The position numbers and the translations under genes are program-made. From the NCBI GenBank assembly GCA_018057825.1, contig JAGPCY010000062.1, positions 1-32,058 of the forward strand: a DNA stretch of 32,058 bases. The letters run 5' to 3'. Of the stretch, positions 1-6,820 are shown one piece after another. Below the pieces are notes generated by a model that saw nothing but the letters and a program-made list of their open reading frames with translations, was not told the origin of the DNA and did no database searches. This DNA comes from Kofleriaceae bacterium (GTDB lineage: Bacteria; Myxococcota_A; Polyangia; Haliangiales; Haliangiaceae). The number at the start of each line of letters is the position of its first letter. Position 1 is the stretch's first letter.

Positions 1-739
1 GACCGGCGAGGAAGCGGTCGCGCAGGTAGCGGATCGCGCGCTCGACCTTGCCCTTGTCCTCGGGGCGCGCGACCGCGCACAGCCGCGGCTCGACCCGCAT
101 CGCGGCGCACAGCGCGAGCAGCGTCGGGTGGAACCGGACGGCGGTGCCGACGCGCTCGAGCACGACGGTCTTCGGGTTGTCGAACAGCCACTGCCGGGGC
201 GCGCCGCCGAGCGCGACCGACGCCCGCACCAGCGAGCGGCACAGCGAGTGGACCGACAGATCGAGGACGCACTCGGCCCACAGCGCGCGCGAGTGCGCCA
301 GCACCATCACGAAGAGCCAGAGCTGTCGCTCGCCACCAGGGAACGGCAGCTTGCCGACGAAGGCCCAGTCGACCTGCGCCTGCTCGCCGGGCAGCGTCTC
401 GGTGGTCAGGTAGACCTCGCGCCGCCGGCGAGGCCGGACGAGCGCGACGTGTTCGCGCAGCGTGCGGACGCCGCCCGTGAAGCCGCGCTCGCGGACCATG
501 TCGTAGAGCCGCGTCGCCAGCAGCTTCGGATAGCGGGGCAGCGTGTCGTCGATGAATTCGCGGTACGGGTCGATCATCCTGGCCTTTAGCTGCGACGGCG
601 TCTTCGCGACACCAAGCCCGAGCACGCGCTTGACGACGTCGGGATGCAGCGCGAGCTGGGTCGCGATCGTGCCGACCCGCCAGTGCTCGACGTAGTGCAG
701 GCGCACGACCTCCGCCTCGACCTCCGCTGTGGTCTTCAT
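1..739 (-). CDS. istA: IS21-family transposase IstA, C-terminus cut by window edge
   Basis: Reading the minus strand from ATG at 739 gives an open frame of 246 codons that leaves the window without a stop. It starts with a short helix-turn-helix-like region (residues about 8-45, with HPDVVKRVL) and continues into an rve-type integrase core. The three DDE residues are visible: D124 in QVDWAFVG, D187 in FDNPKTVV and E233 in KGKVERAI, with the spacing expected for IS21 IstA. In this family IstA does strand cleavage and transfer, and needs the helper ATPase IstB. IstB would lie beyond the left edge and is not seen. The gene follows the zinc-ribbon gene on the same strand after a 15-nt gap, so the two are probably co-transcribed. 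Only the 3' part is missing, and no frameshift is visible. Confidence 0.9.
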   Translation of the reverse strand, partial: MKTTAEVEAEVVRLHYVEHWRVGTIATQLALHPDVVKRVLGLGVAKTPSQLKARMIDPYREFIDDTLPRYPKLLATRLYDMVRERGFTGGVRTLREHVALVRPRRRREVYLTTETLPGEQAQVDWAFVGKLPFPGGERQLWLFVMVLAHSRALWAECVLDLSVHSLCRSLVRASVALGGAPRQWLFDNPKTVVLERVGTAVRFHPTLLALCAAMRVEPRLCAVARPEDKGKVERAIRYLRDRFLAG

Positions 740-754
740 CGTGCACCGCCAGGA

Positions 755-1357
755 TCACGCACCCGGTCCGTGACGCGGATGACCGCGGCTCCGCGGGCGG
801 GTTCGTCGACGCGGCCACGCCGTGACCACAAGCCCCGCGCGCTGGCAGTGCTGGCAGCGTGCGCCATCGCCGGGCGCCACGCGGCCCACGTCGCACGACG
901 CATGGACAGCGCGCGCCGGCGTGGCCAGGAGCGCCGCGGCAAGGCGGCTCGCTCGATCCCATCGTCGTCGACCCGGGGTGGGTTCGGGGTGGTCCTGGGG
1001 CGCAGCGTCATCGTCGGGTCTTTCGCCGACGGTCACGTGCACGTCGTCCATCGACGTGGGCGGATCCTCCGGCGGGCACACGCTGCCCGACGGGGCAACT
1101 TCGGCGGAACCTTGATCCCTCACGCGGTCGCGTGCGGCCCGGTGCCGGGCACGCCACGCCCGATTGTGGTCGCGGTTGTCGGCGCGGCCCTCCGGACTGC
1201 GCCGGTGACGCGCCTTGGCAGCTCGCACCTGCGCGTCACGCGCCGTCACCTGGTGCGCTGACACGCAGTAGACCTGGCCCCGGTAGCAGGCCCGACAGAT
1301 CGCAAACAGGCCCAGGCACTGGGCGCACCTCTCGAGGAGAAGGCCGACGTCGTCCAC
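755..1357 (-). CDS. Cys-rich zinc-ribbon-like protein associated with the IS21 element
   Basis: A 200-residue protein starting at GTG. Cysteines at 11, 14, 21, 24 and 31 (CAQC, CRAC, YC) look like a zinc-binding cluster. A basic Arg/Ala-rich stretch follows (about 40-80), and a second CQHC pair lies near residues 168-171. I recognise the general type from memory as a small protein found beside IS21 istA genes in myxobacteria and relatives, but its function is unknown to me. It ends 15 nt before istA on the same strand, which suggests a passenger or accessory of the element. Other strands and frames here are also open because of the high GC. This one is chosen for its clustered cysteines and its spacing to istA. 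The exact start is uncertain because no clear ribosome site precedes the GTG. Confidence 0.6.
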   Translation of the reverse strand: MDDVGLLLERCAQCLGLFAICRACYRGQVYCVSAHQVTARDAQVRAAKARHRRSPEGRADNRDHNRAWRARHRAARDRVRDQGSAEVAPSGSVCPPEDPPTSMDDVHVTVGERPDDDAAPQDHPEPTPGRRRWDRASRLAAALLATPARAVHASCDVGRVAPGDGARCQHCQRAGLVVTAWPRRRTRPRSRGHPRHGPGA

Positions 1358-1629
1358 GTTGAACGAGGACGGCGATCGAATACTTGCCCGCAGCGCCCAC
1401 CTCGCGCATCGTGCGCGAGCCGTCGTCCACGGCGAGGGTTCCGGCTGCCACCGGGCCCTCTTCTCATTTTCGGCGTCCTCGGTCCGCGGATCTACGGCGA
1501 GATCCTCGCTGGGTCGACTTTCTCGCCGACCGACCCGACCGTCAGATCACGACGTCTTCAGGCTGCCGTTAACACCTGTATGTCCCTCGCAACGGGCGAC
1601 GAGCCGCCCTGCGGAACGCGAGGACGACG

Positions 1630-1932
1630 ATGCGGACCACGAGCCAGAACACGCAGACGACGAAGACGGTGAGCCAGGGCGAGAGCCGCTACGGGACCGC
1701 CGAGCCGCAGATCGAGATCCGGCTCCCGAAGGGCACCAGCCACCGCCTGGTGAGCGCCGCGCTCCACAAGCTCGCCGCCGACGTCGAGCTGGCCACGCCC
1801 GAGCGGGAGCGCTGGATCGTCCAGACAGAGAGCTTCTACGACGCTCGCGGCCGCGTGTACCTCGAGCTGGCTGACGCGACGCCCGCCGAGGCCGAGCGGG
1901 GGATGGCGCTCCTCAAGAAGCTGGCGGGCTGA
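1630..1932 (+). CDS. Small hypothetical protein
   Basis: A 100-residue protein that I do not recognise. The first 25 residues are Thr/Gln/Ser-rich and probably disordered. Residues 27-100 look like a compact alpha/beta fold (IEIRLPKGTSHRLVSAALHKL, then a strand around RVYLELAD and a final helix). There is no signal peptide, membrane segment or metal ligand cluster. GAGG lies about 7 nt before the ATG. The codons have strongly G/C-biased third positions, and the frame is more protein-like than the overlapping minus-strand frame. It converges on the CDF transporter gene, with a hairpin between them. It lies just outside the probable IS21 end and could be part of the metal island or unrelated. 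Confidence 0.55.
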   Translation: MRTTSQNTQTTKTVSQGESRYGTAEPQIEIRLPKGTSHRLVSAALHKLAADVELATPERERWIVQTESFYDARGRVYLELADATPAEAERGMALLKKLAG

Positions 1933-1960
1933 GCCGCGGCGTCCGGGGCGTGGGCGAATA

Positions 1961-1981
1961 GCCGCTTCTCCCCAAAGCGGC
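1961..1981. terminator. Hairpin between convergent genes
   Basis: Perfect 7-bp arms GCCGCTT (1961-1967) and AAGCGGC (1975-1981) enclose a 7-nt loop. The hairpin sits between the stop of the small gene at 1932 and the stop of the CDF gene at 1991. Neither side has a strong T-tract, so it may be a Rho-independent-like or attenuating structure that serves both directions. Confidence 0.45.
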
Positions 1982-1990
1982 AATTCGACC

Positions 1991-2668
1991 TCAGCAGCAG
2001 GCGTTGCCGTTCCAGGCTTCCCGCCCTTCGCGCACAACGAGAGCCGCGATCACGAGCCCAGCGACCGGGTCGGCCCACCACCACCCGAGCAGGCCGTTGA
2101 GCCCGACGCCGACGAGCGCGGCGACGGACAGCCACCAGCATGCGGTCGTCTGGAACGCGTCGGCCTCAAGGGCTTCGCTCCCAAGCTCGCGAGCAAGCTT
2201 CCGCTTCGCCCGCGCCAGCCAGAGCATCACCGCGATCGAGAGCGCGAGGAGCGTCACGCCGACGGCGCTGAACGCCGGCTTGTCGCCGGTCCACAGGGTC
2301 TGTGCCGCGTCGAAAGTGATGTACGCCGCGAGGAGGAAGAGCGAGCCGGCGACGAGCCGGCGCGCGCGGTGTTCGATGGCCTCGAGCTGGTCGCCGCTCA
2401 TCCGATGGTCGCGCTCTGCGCGCAGGCGCCAGATCATCACGAGCGCCGAAGCGCACTCGACGAAGCTGTCGATGCCGAACCCGAGGATGGCGACGCTGCC
2501 GGCGAGGAGGGCAGCCGTCACCGCGACGATGCCCTCGACGACGTTCCAGCCGACGGTCAAGTACTCGAGCCGCAGCGCGCGGTTCACCGACTCCGGCCGG
2601 AGGTCGGGTTCCGACGCAGCGCAGGCCGTGTGGCATCCGCAGGACGTGGCTGGGGCAGTGGTCTCCAT
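1991..2668 (-). CDS. CDF-family cation efflux transporter with Cys-rich N-terminus
   Basis: A 225-residue inner-membrane protein of the cation diffusion facilitator superfamily, likely exporting Zn/Cd/Co-type divalent ions in exchange for protons. About six hydrophobic segments are visible. Acidic residues sit where CDF sites are expected: D67 and E71 in GIDSFVEC, D170 in LEADAFQTTAC and D200 in WWADPVAG. The usual cytoplasmic C-terminal domain is absent, so this is the short subtype. The tail ends in a CC pair, and the N-terminus carries CGCHTAC (C10, C12, H13, C16), a likely metal-binding handle. The start at 2668 is preferred over an upstream in-frame codon because GGAG lies about 5 nt before the ATG and the longer form has no conserved look. 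It diverges from the blaI-like gene across a shared palindromic operator. The exact substrate is inferred. Confidence 0.88.
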   Translation of the reverse strand: METTAPATSCGCHTACAASEPDLRPESVNRALRLEYLTVGWNVVEGIVAVTAALLAGSVAILGFGIDSFVECASALVMIWRLRAERDHRMSGDQLEAIEHRARRLVAGSLFLLAAYITFDAAQTLWTGDKPAFSAVGVTLLALSIAVMLWLARAKRKLARELGSEALEADAFQTTACWWLSVAALVGVGLNGLLGWWWADPVAGLVIAALVVREGREAWNGNACC

Positions 2669-2699
2669 GGTGCTCCGGTCCGGCCGCGACGAGTCGCAC

Positions 2700-2728
2700 T
2701 CGACATCGGCCACCTTCGCAGCTACTAT
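2700..2728 (+). promoter_or_regulatory. Sigma70-type promoter of the metal operon
   Basis: TCGACA (2700-2705, five of six matches to TTGACA) and TACTAT (2723-2728, four of six matches to TATAAT) are separated by exactly 17 bp. They lie 38 bp upstream of the blaI-like start. The -10 box is also the left arm of the palindromic operator, a classic layout for repression by occlusion. The promoter is predicted from sequence only. Confidence 0.6.
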
Positions 2729-2740
2729 AGCGGATAGTAG
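2722..2740. promoter_or_regulatory. Operator O1, probable BlaI-like repressor site
   Basis: A perfect palindrome, CTACTAT-agcgg-ATAGTAG, with 7-bp arms and a 5-bp centre. It lies between the divergent CDF and blaI-like genes and overlaps the predicted -10 box. BlaI/MecI/CopY repressors bind inverted repeats of TACA/TACT type, and the same palindrome recurs at 4246-4262 in the same operon. Together these make it the best candidate site for the adjacent repressor. Confidence 0.75.
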
Positions 2741-2766
2741 ATGAGAAGCCACCACAGGAGCCAGCA

Positions 2767-3183
2767 GTGACGTTCCGCCTTCGCTCAGGGAAGAAGGGCC
2801 TCGAACTACGTCTTCACGACCTCGAGGCGACCATCATGGACGTGGTGTGGAGCAAGCGACTCGCGTCCTTTGCCGTCGGCGACGTCCTGGCCATCCTCGA
2901 GAAGCAGCGGGACATCGCGTACACCACGGTGATGACGACCGTGACGCGTCTCTACGAGAAGGGGATCCTCGAGCGCGAGCGCGATGGGAAGCGCTACCTC
3001 TACTCCCCGAAGCTCGCGCGCGAGGAGTTCATGGAGTCCACCGCGCGCGAGGTGCTGGACGAAGCGGTCGGTGGCCACAAAGCGATGGTGATGCTTGCGG
3101 AGAAGGTCTCGGAGGCCTCGGCCGGTGAGCTCGACGACCTCGAGGCGCTCATCCAGAAGCGACGAGAGGAACTCGACGCGTGA
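2767..3183 (+). CDS. BlaI/MecI/CopY-family transcriptional repressor
   Basis: A 138-residue protein with the winged-helix N-terminus of the family (about residues 14-95), seen in LEATIMDVVWSK, then AYTTVMTTVTRLYEKGILERERDGKRYLY, and a C-terminal dimerisation helix region. Family members dimerise on inverted repeats and are inactivated either by a BlaR1/MecR1-type protease or, in CopY, by metal. The GTG start is set by AGGAG six nt upstream. The stop overlaps the start of the M56 protease gene (GTGA), giving the usual repressor/protease pair. Its neighbours are all metal-efflux genes, not a beta-lactamase. The sequence itself has no cysteines, so direct thiolate metal sensing of the CopY kind is unlikely, and release through the protease is more plausible. 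Confidence 0.92.
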   Translation: MTFRLRSGKKGLELRLHDLEATIMDVVWSKRLASFAVGDVLAILEKQRDIAYTTVMTTVTRLYEKGILERERDGKRYLYSPKLAREEFMESTAREVLDEAVGGHKAMVMLAEKVSEASAGELDDLEALIQKRREELDA

Positions 3184-4202
3184 TCGAGGCTACCTTCCCA
3201 CTGCTCGGCACGGCGTTCGTCGTGCTCATCGTGCTCCCCGCATTCGCGCTGCTCGCAAAGGCGGGGCTCGTGATGCTCGAGCGCGACGAGGTGGGGGGGC
3301 CGCTCCACGGACTCAACCTGCGCTACGTGCTCCTCACGGGATCGAGCGTGCTCCCGCTCGCGTGGCTTCTCTCAGCCGGTCTTCACCAAGCCGAAACGGG
3401 CAAGTCCGCGTTGGCGTGCCTATTCGATCACGACACGGCCGAGCTGTGTTTCGAGCCGGGCTTCTTCGCGCTCGTACTTTCGGTTGCAGTTCTCGCCTCG
3501 TCGCTTGGTGTGATCCAGCGGCATCGCGGGGTGCGATCGTCGTCGTCCGAAGTCGCCGTTGCACTTCTTCGCCGAGTCACACGCATCGTCGAGAGCGATT
3601 CGGGGCTTACGTGCCTCCGTCACCGCGTCGTCGTCACCGACGACAGGACCTTCGCGCTCGGCACGCACGGGTGGATCAAGCCTCGCGTGTTCCTCGGATC
3701 GGCTTTCGCCAGTGGTCTCTCCGACGAGATGCTCGCGAGCGCACTCGGTCATGAGGCCGAGCATGTCCGTGCCCTCGACCCGCTTCGCTACCTGATCCTT
3801 CAACTCGCGCTCGCCGTGAATCCGTTTGGGCGGTTCTTGCTCGAACCGCACGCGGCTCGATGGCAGGCCGCGCGCGAGGCTCACTGCGACCGCGAAGCGG
3901 TCATTCACGGCGCCGCTCCGCTTCCGCTAGCGGACGCGATCGTCAGGGCGGCCCGGCCCGGCGTTCGCGAAGCCGTCGCGCTGGGAGCGCGTGACACCGC
4001 CGTCCTCAAGTTCCGTATCGGAATGCTGCTCGCCTTCGCCGAGCGCGCGCCCGCGCGCTGCTGTCACCAAGGGCCCTCAGCCTTCCCGGTGGCGTTCGTC
4101 CTCCTGCTCATCGCGTTGCTGTTGCCGCACCAGACCGGCACTGCTGCGCTCGATGTGCTCCACACGGGCGCGGAGCACGCGCTCACCTACTTCTGGCGCT
4201 GA
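3180..4202 (+). CDS. M56-family (BlaR1-like) membrane metalloprotease without penicillin-binding domain
   Basis: A 340-residue inner-membrane protein. Predicted membrane segments lie at about 5-30, 47-68, 93-112 and 301-317. The zinc protease motif HEAEH is at 191-195 on the cytoplasmic side, with E233/D237 in REAHCDREA as the likely further ligand region. BlaR1 and MecR1 share this layout but carry a large extracellular transpeptidase-like sensor after the fourth membrane segment. Here only about 23 residues follow it. The loop expected to face the periplasm (69-92) holds H69, C80, D83, H84, D85 and C90. CCH at 294-296 precedes the last segment, and the tail has H317, H328 and H333. I infer that it senses metal and triggers removal of the BlaI-like repressor. 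The GTG start overlaps the repressor stop. Confidence 0.85.
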   Translation: MIEATFPLLGTAFVVLIVLPAFALLAKAGLVMLERDEVGGPLHGLNLRYVLLTGSSVLPLAWLLSAGLHQAETGKSALACLFDHDTAELCFEPGFFALVLSVAVLASSLGVIQRHRGVRSSSSEVAVALLRRVTRIVESDSGLTCLRHRVVVTDDRTFALGTHGWIKPRVFLGSAFASGLSDEMLASALGHEAEHVRALDPLRYLILQLALAVNPFGRFLLEPHAARWQAAREAHCDREAVIHGAAPLPLADAIVRAARPGVREAVALGARDTAVLKFRIGMLLAFAERAPARCCHQGPSAFPVAFVLLLIALLLPHQTGTAALDVLHTGAEHALTYFWR

Positions 4203-4210
4203 GGAACTCG

Positions 4211-5647
4211 ATGACCCGATCGCGACGTGCACGCTTGCCCTCAACTACTATCGCGCATAGTACCACCGCGGTCGCAGTAGCGTTCTCGCTGCTCGTCGGC
4301 GCCTGCGCTCACGCGCAGACGAGGACCGCAGCGGATGCTCGCGAGGCGCCGCCCCCGCATCTTCGAGGTCCTGCAGACGGCGGCTCGGTGAGCGGCCATG
4401 CCGAGCACACCGATCCCATCCCGGATCCTGCTGCGGGGTCCGAGGTCTCGCTTGGCGGCATCCTGGCGTTCGCTGATCAACGTTCGCCCGTCCTCACGGT
4501 CGCGCGAAGCACGCGCTCGCGCGCCGAAGCCGCACGCGTGGCTGCGTCGATCCTCCTCCCCACGAACCCCGAGGTGTCGGTCGCTGCCGGCCCGCGCTTC
4601 GGCATCTCCGGTACAGGGGTTGATGTCGACGTCACGCTGATGCAGCAGATCCAGATCGCGGGTGAACGCGGCCTGCGTATCGACGCCGCGGACGCCCTTC
4701 GGGACCTCACGGACGCCGAAATCGAACAGATGCGTTGGGCCGTGCACTGCGACGTGCATGCTGCTTTTCATCGGGCTCTCGTCGAGCAGGAGCGCGCCCG
4801 ACTGGCTGAGCGAGTGGTGACATTTCAGCAGGAGGTGCTGCGCGTCGTCGAGCGCCAGATCTCGGCGGGCGAGGCTGCGCCACTCGCGCTTCGACTGGCG
4901 CAGGCTGAGGTGGCCCAGTCGCAGCAGGTGCTCGTCGCGTCGCAGCAGTCGTTTCTCGCCTCGCGCATCCGTCTCGCGCAGCTTTCGGGATGGCCCGTTG
5001 CTACCCCGCCGATGCCAGCAGGGGCCGTCGACAGCCCGCGCGACCCGCCGCCACTCGATCGCCTGAGCGCGGTCGCTCGGGAACGCCTGCCAAGCCTTCG
5101 CGCTGGCGCCGCCCGGATTCGAGAGGCCGAAGCCCGATCAACGCTCGCCGATCGTGAGGCGTGGCCGCGTCCCTCGCTCGGCCTGCAGTATCGGCGTGAA
5201 GGCAATCCGACGAGCGAAGGCGCGTACGACATCGTGATGGGAGTCATCTCGATCCCCATTCCGAGCTTCCAGCTGAATCAAGGCGAGCGAGCGAGGGCGC
5301 GAGCAGACGTGACTGTCGCGGAGGCCGAGCTCGACGCTTCACGACGCCTGCTCGAGGGCCAGATCGCCGAAGCCCGCAGCGAGGTCGTCGCCGCCGCGGC
5401 CCGCACGCGTGCCTACGGTACTGAGATTCTCCCGCGCTTCGAGGAGAACCTTACGCTGCTGCGCCGCTCCTTCGAACTCGGCGAGATCGACATCCTCGCG
5501 CTCTCCACTGGGCGCGAACGCTTCCTGCGCATTCAGAGCGACGCGCTCGGCGCTCAGCAGGACTACTTCGTCGCGTTGGCCGGACTCGAGCGGGTCGTCG
5601 GCGTCGACCTCTGGCGCGATGACCACCACGAGGAGAGCACCCCATGA
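4211..5647 (+). CDS. czcC: Outer-membrane efflux factor, TolC/CzcC family lipoprotein
   Basis: A 478-residue protein. A basic n-region and a hydrophobic stretch lead to a lipobox, LVGAC, with C32 as the predicted acylated residue. The mature part has two repeats of long amphipathic helices typical of the OEP fold (about 85-265 and 290-465), including QISAGEAAPLALRLAQAEVAQSQ and SFELGEIDILALSTGRERFLRIQSD, the two equivalent 'GE...L' segments seen in TolC relatives. It would form the trimeric exit duct for the adaptor and RND pump encoded next. The start at 4211 is supported by GAGGAA 6 nt upstream and by a basic n-region, even though operator O2 lies inside codons 12-18. It begins 8 nt after the protease gene, and its stop overlaps the adaptor start (ATGA). 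Confidence 0.9.
   Translation: MTRSRRARLPSTTIAHSTTAVAVAFSLLVGACAHAQTRTAADAREAPPPHLRGPADGGSVSGHAEHTDPIPDPAAGSEVSLGGILAFADQRSPVLTVARSTRSRAEAARVAASILLPTNPEVSVAAGPRFGISGTGVDVDVTLMQQIQIAGERGLRIDAADALRDLTDAEIEQMRWAVHCDVHAAFHRALVEQERARLAERVVTFQQEVLRVVERQISAGEAAPLALRLAQAEVAQSQQVLVASQQSFLASRIRLAQLSGWPVATPPMPAGAVDSPRDPPPLDRLSAVARERLPSLRAGAARIREAEARSTLADREAWPRPSLGLQYRREGNPTSEGAYDIVMGVISIPIPSFQLNQGERARARADVTVAEAELDASRRLLEGQIAEARSEVVAAAARTRAYGTEILPRFEENLTLLRRSFELGEIDILALSTGRERFLRIQSDALGAQQDYFVALAGLERVVGVDLWRDDHHEESTP
4246..4262. promoter_or_regulatory. Operator O2 inside the start of the outer-membrane factor gene
   Basis: TACTAT-cgcgc-ATAGTA is a perfect palindrome that matches O1 in both arms and in the GCG core (consensus TACTAT-N-GCG-N-ATAGTA). 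It falls 35 nt after the ATG of the outer-membrane factor gene, inside codons 12-18. No good -35 box precedes it; the best is GACG around 4224-4227. It could act as a roadblock, a looping partner for O1, or the operator of a weak internal promoter. Confidence 0.65.
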
Positions 5648-6810
5648 ACCGCATGCTTCTAACTTCCTTCCTACTCGCCCTGCTGACCTCGGCCTGCAAC
5701 AAGGGCGGCGGCAATGATGGGCACGCCGAGGAAGGTGGGCACGCCGAAGAGGCCGGCCATCGCGAAGGCGAGCATGAGAATGAGGTGCATCTCTCGGCGG
5801 AGGCGCTCGAGCGTGCTGGGATCCGGCTCGCTGCTGCGGAACGTCGCGCGCTGACGGGTGGCGTCGCCATCCCCGCCGAAGTCCAGTTCGAGCCGAGCAG
5901 CACTGCACACGTCGGGCCGCTCGTTCCGGGACGCATCACCCGCGTCTCCGTCGCGCTCGGCGACAGGGTGCGACGCGGGCAGCTCCTCGGCGTGGTCGCG
6001 TCGAGCGACGTGTCGACGGCGCGCGCTCGCCTCGACCAGGCTCGCGCACGACTATCCGCAGCCGAATCCACGCTCCGTCGTCAGCAGCAGCTCTCGACGG
6101 AAGGTATTGGCGCGCAACGGTCGCTCATCGACGCGGAGGCGCAGGTCCGCGAGCTGCGAGCCGAAGTCGAAGGTTTGCGGCGTCAGCTCTCGGTGTTCGG
6201 GTCCGGGAGCGCGGGTGAACTCGCGCTTACCGCCCCCATCGACGGTGTCGTTGTCGCAGTTCACGGAACACTCGGGGAGACCGCGACGCCTGACCAACCC
6301 GTCTTCATCGTGACTGACCCGACGAAGGTCTGGGTGCGCGGCAACGTGCCGGAGCTGGAGCTTGCGCGGGTGCAGGTGGGCTCGGCTGCTGTCGTCCGCC
6401 TGCATGCGTTTCCCGACGCCACGATGCCCGGCACGATCACCTACGTCGCGCCCGCGCTCGACGAGCGCACGCGCTCGCTACCCGTTCGAGTGACGCTACA
6501 AGCGCCCGACGCACGCCTCCGCAGCGGCCTTTTTGGAAGCATCGAGCTGGTGGGAGGGAGCGTCGACGAGCGCGTGCTCGTCGTTCCGGCCGACGCGGTG
6601 GCGACACTCGACGGGCAGACGGTGGTGTTCGTCCCCGCTGACCAGCCGAACAGCTTCCGCCCTCAGCCCGTCGCGCTCGGCCGTCGCGCGGGCGGCTTCT
6701 TCGAGGTGCGCTCGGGCCTTGAGGAGGGAGCGCGTCTCGCCGTCAGCGGGGCCTTCACGCTGAAGAGTGCGCTGCGCAGCGGCGAGCTCTCTGAAGGTCA
6801 CGAGCACTGA
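5644..6810 (+). CDS. czcB: RND periplasmic adaptor (membrane fusion protein), CzcB/CusB family
   Basis: A 388-residue protein with a lipoprotein signal (LLTSAC, C18). A His/Glu-rich metal-binding linker spans about residues 25-50 (GHAEE, GHREGEHENEVH). The lipoyl halves (around 88-120 and 195-230: GPLVPGRITRVSV and APIDGVVVAVHG) flank a short helical hairpin, and beta-barrel and membrane-proximal domains follow. The tail ends in GHEH. The protein should bridge the RND pump and the outer-membrane duct, and may hand periplasmic metal ions to the pump. The His-rich N-terminus is the family feature of CzcB-like proteins. Translation is coupled to the upstream gene by a 4-bp overlap, with GAGGAG preceding the ATG. 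The pump gene starts 10 nt after its stop. Confidence 0.92.
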   Translation: MNRMLLTSFLLALLTSACNKGGGNDGHAEEGGHAEEAGHREGEHENEVHLSAEALERAGIRLAAAERRALTGGVAIPAEVQFEPSSTAHVGPLVPGRITRVSVALGDRVRRGQLLGVVASSDVSTARARLDQARARLSAAESTLRRQQQLSTEGIGAQRSLIDAEAQVRELRAEVEGLRRQLSVFGSGSAGELALTAPIDGVVVAVHGTLGETATPDQPVFIVTDPTKVWVRGNVPELELARVQVGSAAVVRLHAFPDATMPGTITYVAPALDERTRSLPVRVTLQAPDARLRSGLFGSIELVGGSVDERVLVVPADAVATLDGQTVVFVPADQPNSFRPQPVALGRRAGGFFEVRSGLEEGARLAVSGAFTLKSALRSGELSEGHEH

Positions 6811-6820
6811 GGGATACGCC

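Larger units (their letters stand above)
1..1574 (-). mobile_element. IS21-family insertion element, partial
   Basis: The unit comprises istA and the preceding zinc-ribbon gene. A possible outer end lies at 1574, where the minus strand reads TGTTAACGGCAGCC. This has the TG start usual for IS21-type ends and is followed inward by GGTCG-rich short repeats around 1525-1550. The other end is outside the window, so the terminal repeat cannot be matched and the 1574 boundary is a guess. IstA itself is secure. Confidence 0.4.
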
